DNA of 11,697 bases, taken from the NCBI GenBank assembly GCA_018224455.1, contig JAGTUY010000255.1:1-11697 (forward strand), given 5' to 3'. The notes under the pieces were generated by a model, which did no database searches, was not told where the DNA came from, and saw only the letters and a list, made by a program, of their open reading frames with translations. This stretch comes from Desulfosarcina sp. Lineage in GTDB: Bacteria > Desulfobacterota > Desulfobacteria > Desulfobacterales > Desulfosarcinaceae. The position numbers were made by a program, and so were the translations under genes. Below, in pieces: positions 6,502 through 11,697 of this stretch; positions within the stretch are counted from its first letter, which is position 1, and the number at the start of each line of letters is the position of its first letter.

Positions 6502-7337
6502 CGCTGGTCCTCAGCCTCACGGTAGCCGTGGGCGAAGTGGCGGTCGTATAGCTTGGAGTGGTGAACCAGGGTCTTCAGGCTTACATCCAGCACGCGACCG
6601 ACGACCACCAGGGCGGTCCGGGTGATCTTCTCTTTTTTGACGGTTGCGGCCAACTCCCCGGTAGTGGTCCAGAGGATTTTCTGATCGGGCTGGCTGGCCC
6701 GGTAAACCACTGCACAGGCCCCTTCGGAGCCATAGGCCTTTGAGAGAATTCGCGTCATCTCGTCGACCATGGAAATGCTCAAGTAGATGGCCATGGTGGT
6801 TCGGTGGGCGGCAAGGGATGCCAGGGATTCGGTTTCCGGCACCGGCGTCCGTCCGGCCAGGCGGGTGAGAATAAGGGTCTGTGACACCTCGGGCAGGGTG
6901 TATTCGACGCCCAGGGCCGCAGCGGCGGCAAATGCGGCGGTGACACCCGGGATCACCGTGTAGGGAATGTTGCGCTGCGACAGTTTGGCCATCTGTTCGA
7001 ATATGGCCCCGTAGAGAGAGGGATCGCCGGTGTGCAGGCGAACGACTTGCTGGCCGGACAGCCAGGCGTCGGCTATGGTCGAAATCATTTCATCCAGGTG
7101 AAGGCCGGCACTGCTCAGGTGGCGGCAATCCGGCCGGGTCCATTTGAGCAGGGCCTCGGGCACCAGGGAGCCGGCATAAACCACCAGATCGGCCGCAGCC
7201 AGGGCCCGCTGGCCCTTTACCGTGATCAGATCCGGATCGCCGGGGCCGGCGCCGCAGAAGATGACTGGGTTCAATGAGCCTGTATCTCTATCAAAGGATT
7301 GGTGAATCACGATGGATACTTTCTTTGTGCGTGTCAA
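6498..7337 (-). CDS. cbiF: Cobalt-precorrin-4 C11-methyltransferase
   Basis: CbiF (CobM homologue) methylates C11 with SAM. The N-terminal VIFCGAGPGDPDLITVKG (25-42), the LHTGDPSLYGAI motif (101-112), VIPGVTAAFAAAAALGVEYTLPE and the later AIYLSISMVDEM and VVYRASQPDQ are typical of the family. The body is of normal length (about 255 residues). The start is uncertain: the longest form begins at TTG 7337 and overlaps the cbiET stop as TTGA but has no clear ribosome site. GTG at 7310 or TTG at 7274 would place the start closer to the conserved core. It sits between cbiET and cbiG and is probably translated by coupling. The C-terminus overlaps cbiG by 4 nt. Confidence 0.94.
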   Translation of the reverse strand: MTRTKKVSIVIHQSFDRDTGSLNPVIFCGAGPGDPDLITVKGQRALAAADLVVYAGSLVPEALLKWTRPDCRHLSSAGLHLDEMISTIADAWLSGQQVVRLHTGDPSLYGAIFEQMAKLSQRNIPYTVIPGVTAAFAAAAALGVEYTLPEVSQTLILTRLAGRTPVPETESLASLAAHRTTMAIYLSISMVDEMTRILSKAYGSEGACAVVYRASQPDQKILWTTTGELAATVKKEKITRTALVVVGRVLDVSLKTLVHHSKLYDRHFAHGYREAEDQR

Positions 7338-8566
7338 GTACGGCAGCCGGTGATGATCCAGACGGGGTTGGCCGCTTCCAGACGATGGCTAAAGGGCATG
7401 GCGGTCGCCCGGTTTATCTGGATCTGGACCACATCCAGGTCAAAACCGAGGCCTTCCAGGGCGTGCATGGCCGTTGTGAGGGTGTCGATCAGGACGGTGT
7501 TGACCACGATGATGCCTGCCGGCTTCAGGCGGTCGGCGGCCATGCGGATAATATCGCTCAGGGCCTTGCCGCCGCCGCCGATGAACACCCGATCCGGGTC
7601 GGGCAGATCGGACATGCCGGCGGGCAGGCGGGCCTGGACGACCTGCATGTTGCCGATGCCGAAGCGGGAGCGGTTTTCACGGATATGCCGGATCCGCGAC
7701 GTTTTCTGTTCCACGGTGTAGATGTCTCCCCGGGTGATGGTCAGCCCGGCTTCGATGGAGACCGAACCGCTGCCGGCGCCCAGGTCCCAGAAGACCGCCC
7801 GGTCGAACAGGCGCAGCCGCGACAGGCTCACCGCACGGACTTCGGCCTTGGTGATCAGACCCTTTTCATGGACGAAGCGATCGTCGGGCATGCCGGGAAA
7901 CAGGGCCGGGGGGGTCTGTCGAACCGGATCCGGCTTCAGGACCACCAGATTGGGATCGGAAAAAGTCATGGCTGGCGCTTCCGCCGGCGTGATCCGAACG
8001 ATCCGTTCGTCCTGCATGCCCAGCCGCTCCAAAACGCACATGCTGACGTCGGAGAAGCCATTTTCCTCCAGGATGCCCGCCAGCCACGCCGGGCCATGGG
8101 TCGGGTCGGTGTAAACAGCCACCGTATCGCCGCCGGCCAGGTGCCGCAGCAGTTCACCGGTGTGGTCGCGGCCATGCAGGCTCACCACGCAGACGTCCTG
8201 CCAGGGTTCGCCAAGACGGGCGAAACCGGCCGCCACGGTGGAGACGTTGGGCAGGATGTGCACCCGCTCGGCACCCAGACGGCGCACCAGGAACGCGCCG
8301 ATGCCATAAAACAGGGGATCGCCGGAGGTGAGTACCACGATGGTATTGTCGGGCATCTTTCGATGGAGAAAATCGCCCAGTCCGTTAAGATCCCTGTCGA
8401 CCACCCGCCGCCGGCAGGTCAGATGGCCAAAATGCGCGAGAAGACGTTTCCCGCCAACGAGAATGTCGGCGGCCTCGATGATTGATCGTTGCCGACGTGT
8501 CAGGTCGTCCGGGGAGACGCCCATGCCGATGACGGTTACGGGTGAGGCCACTGGAGGATCCTTCAT
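7334..8566 (-). CDS. cbiET: Bifunctional cobalt-precorrin-6B/7 C5,C15-methyltransferase and C12 decarboxylase (CbiE-CbiT fusion)
   Basis: A single 410-residue chain joins two enzymes. Residues 1 to about 205 are the CbiE C5-methyltransferase, with VTVIGMGVSPDDL, IVVLTSGDPLFYGIG (76-90) and HILPNVSTVAAGFARLG. Residues from about 232 onward are CbiT, opening HEKGLITKAEVRAVSLSRLRL and carrying the SAM-binding DLGAGSGSVSIEAG (261-274) and RVFIGGGGKALSDII. The fusion is common and is called CobL in aerobic species. I chose ATG 8566, because the core follows within ten residues. An in-frame TTG at 8629 would add 21 residues (LLVICDLLKF...) that are just translated intergenic repeat. It is first of the tightly coupled six-gene block after the 210-bp gap below cbiD. 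Confidence 0.94.
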   Translation of the reverse strand: MKDPPVASPVTVIGMGVSPDDLTRRQRSIIEAADILVGGKRLLAHFGHLTCRRRVVDRDLNGLGDFLHRKMPDNTIVVLTSGDPLFYGIGAFLVRRLGAERVHILPNVSTVAAGFARLGEPWQDVCVVSLHGRDHTGELLRHLAGGDTVAVYTDPTHGPAWLAGILEENGFSDVSMCVLERLGMQDERIVRITPAEAPAMTFSDPNLVVLKPDPVRQTPPALFPGMPDDRFVHEKGLITKAEVRAVSLSRLRLFDRAVFWDLGAGSGSVSIEAGLTITRGDIYTVEQKTSRIRHIRENRSRFGIGNMQVVQARLPAGMSDLPDPDRVFIGGGGKALSDIIRMAADRLKPAGIIVVNTVLIDTLTTAMHALEGLGFDLDVVQIQINRATAMPFSHRLEAANPVWIITGCRT

Positions 8567-8598
8567 TCTTTCTAAGCCGGATAAATCGGAAACAATAA

Positions 8599-8626
8599 AT
8601 TTTAACAAATCACAAATTACAAGCAA
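8599..8626 (-). promoter_or_regulatory. Possible internal promoter for cbiET
   Basis: On the minus strand TTGCTT (8621-8626) and TAAAAT (8599-8604) are 16 bp apart and would start transcription about 26 nt before the chosen cbiET ATG. The -10 matches five of six consensus bases, the -35 only three. Both lie in or beside the AT-rich repeat, where such matches arise easily, so this is weak. Confidence 0.25.
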
Positions 8627-8726
8627 CAAATCTCAAATAAATTTGAAATTACAATATCCAAGACCACAAGGTATACAATTTTGACTTTGATTGATTTGTC
8701 ATTTGGTTTTTGGTGGTTGTCTTTTT
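8607..8726. repeat. AT-rich imperfect inverted repeat (copy 2)
   Basis: The left segment 8627-8665 matches 2439-2477 at 33 of 39 positions. The right segment 8692-8720 matches 2550-2578 at 26 of 29 positions, both in the same orientation. The spacer between the arms is 26 nt here against 72 nt in copy 1. The arms are rich in CAAAT and ATTTG words and partly complementary. This is a second member of the same intergenic repeat family, interrupting the cobalamin operon. Confidence 0.75.
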
Positions 8727-8776
8727 TCGTCTTCAGTCCTCAGGTATCTGATCTCAACCATGAATGCGCCGCCACC

Positions 8777-9880
8777 CTAGCCCCAATCCGGTTGCGTGTC
8801 AACCGCTGTGGTGCCGTCGTAATCGAAAATGACGCAGCGGACGCGAATCTTGCCGGTGGAGAATCCCACCGCGCAGTGGCGGGCCTGCTCGGCCACGTGG
8901 GCGATTACTGCCGGTGCTTTTGCCCTGAGCGGATCGAAGGCGTGCCGGGCGGTGTTGGCATCGGCAATCCGGCGGGCCAACTCCGGGTTTCCGGTCTGCT
9001 CCAGCGTCCATTGGGCCAGGGCTTCCAGGGTCAGTTCGGATTTTGCAGCGTGTGTATGGGGGATGTTCTGGGCCATCTTAACCGCTTTGCCGAAAAAGAC
9101 GGCCAGGGTCGCCGATAAAAACTCGCGTGTTGCGGCGGCGGTCATGGCCGCCTGGAAGAAATCACCGATTTGAATGAAAGACTCGTCGGCCAGCGACGGC
9201 CAGCAGTTCTGGGCGAAGCGTTCGCTGCGTCTGCCGGTGGTCAACACCAGATGCGTCAATCCGGCGGCCCGGGCCACATCCATGGATTTTTGGATGGTGG
9301 CGATATACGCATCGTGGGACATGGGCCGGACGATGCCGGTGGTGCCTAAAATGGACAGGCCGCCGATGATTCCCAAACGCGCGTTGAGGGTTTTTTGGGC
9401 CAGCCGCTCCCCATCGGGTACGAATACCTCAACGTGTATGCCGGCATCGGTGGGATGCTCGTCGAGCAGCGCATTGATGCTGTTGGTGATCATGGTGACG
9501 GGTCCTTGCGTAATGGCCGCGCGGCCCGGTGGAATCTCGAGGCCGGGTTTGGTCACCACCCCGACCCCCGCACCGCCGGTGATTCGGACAGGATCCGCAG
9601 CCCATCGTTTTTCCAGGGTCACTTCGGCGCCGATTTCGGCGCCATGGGTGATGTCCGGGTCATCGCCGGCATCCTTGATCACCGTGCAGCTCGCCTTGTT
9701 CGATTCCAGCAACCGGCACCCATGCACCGCGATCGTCGTGGTCTCCCCGGTCAAGAAGTCGATTTCCACCACTGCCGGCACCTGGCCGCTAAACAGCAGC
9801 TGAAGGGCTGCTTTGGCGGCCGCGGCGGCCGCCGCTCCGGTCGTGAAACCGGACCTGAGCTTTTCCGGCTCTCTTTTCAC
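8777..9880 (-). CDS. cbiD: Cobalt-precorrin-5B C1-methyltransferase
   Basis: CbiD methylates C1 with SAM in the anaerobic cobalamin pathway and is structurally distinct from the other precorrin methyltransferases. The 367-residue protein begins LRSGFTTGAAAAAAAKAAL, the diagnostic N-terminal motif. It also has GGAGVGVVTKPGLEIPPG, ARLGIIGGLSILGTTGIVRPMS and HLVLTTGRRSERFAQ. The HTHAAKSELTLEAL segment near the C-terminus is typical too. Length is normal. The start is GTG at 9880, overlapping the mltG stop as GTGA, with GAGGA about 9-10 nt upstream inside mltG. Its stop TAG is followed by the 210-bp gap, so coupling to the next gene is broken here. Confidence 0.95.
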   Translation of the reverse strand: MKREPEKLRSGFTTGAAAAAAAKAALQLLFSGQVPAVVEIDFLTGETTTIAVHGCRLLESNKASCTVIKDAGDDPDITHGAEIGAEVTLEKRWAADPVRITGGAGVGVVTKPGLEIPPGRAAITQGPVTMITNSINALLDEHPTDAGIHVEVFVPDGERLAQKTLNARLGIIGGLSILGTTGIVRPMSHDAYIATIQKSMDVARAAGLTHLVLTTGRRSERFAQNCWPSLADESFIQIGDFFQAAMTAAATREFLSATLAVFFGKAVKMAQNIPHTHAAKSELTLEALAQWTLEQTGNPELARRIADANTARHAFDPLRAKAPAVIAHVAEQARHCAVGFSTGKIRVRCVIFDYDGTTAVDTQPDWG

Positions 9881-10893
9881 CGTTTCTTTTTCCTCAACTG
9901 GTACTTTTTTACCGCTGCGTTGTGCGCTTTGATGGTGGTGGAGAATTGATGGGTGCCGTCTTTTTTCGAGACGAAATAGAGATAATCGCTTTGGGCGGGA
10001 AAAAGAACCGCTTCCATGGCAAGGGCCCCCGGGCTGGCAATGGGACCGGGTGGCAGTCCCTTGATCTTGTAGGTGTTGTAAGGGGTATGGGTTTCCAGGT
10101 GCCGGCGCTTGATATTTCCGTCAAAATCGGGGATGCCGTAGATTACGGTGGGATCGGTCTCCAGGCGCATGCCTTTTTTCAGCCGGTTGTGAAAAACCGA
10201 GGATATCAGCGGACGCTCTTCGGGTGCGCCGGTCTCGTTTTCGATGATGGATGCCAGGGTGACGACCTCGTGGACGGTCATTCCCATCTCTTTTGCCTGC
10301 TGCTCCCAAGCCGGTTTAAAGGCAGCCCTGAACTGTTTGACCATCGTGGCGATGATGGTGGCGCTGTCCAGCCCCCGTGGAAAATAGTAGGTATCCGGGA
10401 ACAGGTACCCTTCTAATGTATCGGCCTCGATGCCGAGGCTTCGGGTTGAATCCGGATTGCGGGCCGCATCGAGAAAGGTTTTTTCCGATTCCAGGCCGGC
10501 CGCAGAGACCGCCGCGGCGATTTGAACCAGGTTGTATCCTTCCGGGATGGTGAGCCGATAGAGGTATACTCTGCCCTCCACCATCTGGCCCAGGATTTCC
10601 CTGGGCGTCATGGCCGTGGAGAAAAAGTATTCCCCGGCCTTGAGCAGTTTGTCCTTTTTATCGAGCCTGGCCAGGATCGTGAAGCGAAGGGCATCCGAAA
10701 CCAGGCCGTCGTGTCGGAGGGCATCGGCAGTCTGCTTGAGCCCCTGGCCTGGAGGCACGGCGAACAATTTCTCCAGGACAGCCGTTCCCACCGGGCGATC
10801 CGCCCAGGCCATGAGATGCATGTACAGCACGCTGGCCGTACAGAGTCCCACAAAAATCAGGGAAAATACGATAAGACCCAGTTTTTTAAGCAT
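9877..10893 (-). CDS. mltG: Endolytic murein transglycosylase (YceG-like)
   Basis: MltG is an inner-membrane lytic transglycosylase that cleaves nascent peptidoglycan strands. From ATG 10893 the protein has 338 residues, close to the usual length. There is one N-terminal membrane anchor (about 5-28), a LysM-like region, LTIPEGYN (114-121), EGYLFPDTYYFPRG (161-174) and the catalytic segment LASIIENETG with the expected Glu218. FHNRLKKGMRLETDPTVIYG (234-253) and the typical end YFVSKKDGTHQFSTTIKAHN follow. In-frame starts further up (TTG 10962, ATG 10944) overlap or precede a good promoter and add a non-hydrophobic stretch, so they are less likely. The gene leads the operon and overlaps cbiD by 4 nt, an unusual cell-wall/cobalamin pairing. 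Confidence 0.94.
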   Translation of the reverse strand: MLKKLGLIVFSLIFVGLCTASVLYMHLMAWADRPVGTAVLEKLFAVPPGQGLKQTADALRHDGLVSDALRFTILARLDKKDKLLKAGEYFFSTAMTPREILGQMVEGRVYLYRLTIPEGYNLVQIAAAVSAAGLESEKTFLDAARNPDSTRSLGIEADTLEGYLFPDTYYFPRGLDSATIIATMVKQFRAAFKPAWEQQAKEMGMTVHEVVTLASIIENETGAPEERPLISSVFHNRLKKGMRLETDPTVIYGIPDFDGNIKRRHLETHTPYNTYKIKGLPPGPIASPGALAMEAVLFPAQSDYLYFVSKKDGTHQFSTTIKAHNAAVKKYQLRKKKR

Positions 10894-10932
10894 TCTTGTG
10901 TACTTTCGGTAATCCGTATTTATCGGAAGCCT

Positions 10933-10962
10933 ACCATAAAGCATGCCATCGACGCTTGTCAA
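10933..10962 (-). promoter_or_regulatory. Probable sigma-70 promoter for mltG-cbiD
   Basis: On the minus strand a perfect -35 TTGACA (10957-10962) and a -10-like TATGGT (10933-10938, four of six consensus) are 18 bp apart. Transcription would start near 10926, about 33 nt before ATG 10893. This spacing supports that ATG as the mltG start. No cobalamin riboswitch fits in so short a leader. Confidence 0.5.
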
Positions 10963-10967
10963 AGGGC

Positions 10968-11012
10968 TTCTGGTTGTCGGGTCTCTGGTCTCTTGTCCGT
11001 GGTTTCTGGTTT
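10968..11012. repeat. Low-complexity CTGGT/GTC-rich tract
   Basis: TCTGGT occurs at 10969, 10984 and 11005 within a strongly pyrimidine/G-biased stretch of variants such as TTGTC and GTGGT. The unit is irregular, so this is a degenerate simple-sequence tract, not a clean tandem repeat. It lies directly upstream of the mltG promoter. Confidence 0.5.
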
Positions 11013-11035
11013 CGTTATCGGGGTTTTTCCGCCCT

Positions 11036-11051
11036 CGATATCCGTATATCG
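11036..11051. promoter_or_regulatory. 16-bp palindrome upstream of the radical SAM gene promoter
   Basis: CGATAT-CCGT-ATATCG is a 6-bp inverted repeat with a 4-nt spacer, ending 9 nt before the predicted -35 box on the plus strand. The position suits an activator or repressor operator, but no regulator is indicated and the stem is short. Confidence 0.3.
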
Positions 11052-11060
11052 GTTCTGGGT

Positions 11061-11089
11061 TTTACTTTTTGCACGAGGGTGGGTATATT
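11061..11089 (+). promoter_or_regulatory. Probable sigma-70 promoter for the radical SAM gene
   Basis: TTTACT (11061-11066) and TATATT (11084-11089) are separated by 17 bp. They match four and five of six consensus bases. Transcription would start near 11096, about 31 nt before the ATG at 11127, with AGGAG at 11112-11116 inside the leader. Confidence 0.5.
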
Positions 11090-11126
11090 CAATGTCCATT
11101 CCAATGCTGACAGGAGACCGGTGACC

Positions 11127-11697
11127 ATGACCCAGCGCCCCCATGATGAGGATCGTTACCACGGGTTCGAACAGGGACCCATTCGGCCGCCCAGCGAAGC
11201 CGGCAGCCTGCTTGTCCGGGTGACCCGCAACTGCCCCTGGAACCACTGTGCCTTCTGCCCGGTTTACAAGGGGGCTCGCTTTTCCGTTCGCCCCGAAGCC
11301 CACGTCATCGACGATATCGATGCGCTCCACCGGCATGTAGAGACGCTGAAACGGCTTGCCGACGGATCCGGGCAGGTTCTCCGTCAGGATATCAGTGAAC
11401 GAATGCAGGGTCTCGCCGCTCACGAACAGCAGGCCTTTGGGGCAGCGCTGAATTGGTATGCCGGCGGCATGCGTGCTATTTTCCTGCAGGACGCCAACAG
11501 CCTGGTGGTCAAGCCCGATCAGCTGATCCGGATCTTGCGCCACCTTCGATCCCGATTTCCCTGGGTCGATCGGATCACCTCCTACGCCCGCTCGCACACC
11601 ATCGCCCGCATTAGCGACGACCACCTGAGGCAGATGCGAGAGGCTGGACTGAATCGGGTCCACATCGGCCTTGAGTCCGGTTCGGACGCGGTGCTCA
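11127..11697 (+). CDS. Radical SAM protein, N-terminal part (cut by window end)
   Basis: The first 190 residues are visible. The cluster motif reads CPWNHCAFCPVYKG with Cys36, Cys41 and Cys44, that is CX4CX2C, not the canonical CX3CX2C. The upstream SLLVRVTRN strand and the later RAIFLQDANSLVVKP, DRITSYARSHTIARIS and GLNRVHIGLESGSD segments follow the radical SAM barrel order (the last resembles the Elp3/MiaB/NifB-type GLESG motif). A helical insert of about 65 residues lies between the cluster and the second strand. The start is ATG 11127 with AGGAG 10 nt upstream; GTG 11121, two codons earlier in frame, is an alternative. It is divergent from mltG. The substrate is unknown and the protein runs past 11697 with no stop seen. 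Confidence 0.88.
   Translation, partial: MTQRPHDEDRYHGFEQGPIRPPSEAGSLLVRVTRNCPWNHCAFCPVYKGARFSVRPEAHVIDDIDALHRHVETLKRLADGSGQVLRQDISERMQGLAAHEQQAFGAALNWYAGGMRAIFLQDANSLVVKPDQLIRILRHLRSRFPWVDRITSYARSHTIARISDDHLRQMREAGLNRVHIGLESGSDAVL

Larger units (their letters stand above)
8567..8776. other. Intergenic gap between cbiD and cbiET
   Basis: This 210-bp gap is the only break in an otherwise overlapping gene cluster. It is AT-rich, contains no convincing small gene, and is mostly occupied by the repeat at about 8607-8726. The short GC-richer end next to cbiD (about 8727-8776) shows no clear hairpin. Confidence 0.5.

Noticed and set aside
7274..8485. 403-codon open frame on the plus strand
   Set aside because: Antisense to cbiET. 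Its His/Asp/Gln-rich composition is typical of a reverse-strand shadow.
8547..8553. GCCACTG on the plus strand, resembling the conserved box of cobalamin riboswitches
   Set aside because: It lies inside the coding start of cbiET on the opposite strand, so it is not in the leader of any gene. A second match on the minus strand (8874-8880) is inside cbiD.
10894..10962. Longer mltG starting at TTG 10962
   Set aside because: The extension overlaps the predicted -35 and -10 boxes and would place 23 polar residues before the membrane anchor.
10959..11663. 234-codon minus-strand open frame opposite the radical SAM gene
   Set aside because: The plus strand has a ribosome site, a promoter and radical SAM motifs. 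The minus-strand product has no motif and ends in translated low-complexity sequence.

Overview
The window reads as chromosome of an anaerobic, GC-rich bacterium, most likely a sulfate-reducing deltaproteobacterium (Desulfobacterota, Desulfobacterales-like). This is inferred from three things: the cobalt-early (anaerobic) cobalamin genes, a standalone PocR-type sensor protein, and AT-rich intergenic inverted repeats built from CAAAT-type words. No rRNA, tRNA or CRISPR array was seen.

Left region (1-2550, accessory). Two broken copies of one DDE transposase lie on the minus strand, at 67-898 and 2056-2240. Both have large internal deletions, and they share a 56-bp direct repeat (54 of 56 identical). 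Between them is a tight two-gene minus-strand unit: a PocR-like ligand-sensing protein (1311-1826) followed 2 nt later by a 135-residue protein I cannot assign (901-1308). An AT-rich non-coding stretch with hairpins separates this region from the cobalamin genes.

Central region (2550-10893, minus strand). This is a compact corrin-ring operon. Read in transcription order it is mltG (septal/lytic transglycosylase), cbiD, a 210-bp gap holding an AT-rich inverted repeat, then cbiET, cbiF, cbiG, cbiH, cobO and cbiP. Most junctions are 4-nt stop/start overlaps. CbiH, CbiF, CbiG, CbiD and CbiET methylate, contract and decarboxylate the macrocycle, CobO adenosylates the cobalt, and CbiP amidates the side chains. 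CbiD plus CbiG mark the oxygen-independent route. CbiL, CbiK/CbiX, CbiC, CbiA, CbiB and the nucleotide-loop genes are not in the window. A second copy of the AT-rich repeat sits at the end of cbiP and forms the last codons of that gene, so the six-gene block cbiET-cbiP is bracketed by related repeats.

Right region (10894-11697). A divergent intergenic segment carries a plausible promoter for each direction, a 16-bp palindrome and a low-complexity CTGGT-rich tract. It is followed by the start of a plus-strand radical SAM protein with an atypical CX4CX2C cluster motif, cut off by the window edge.
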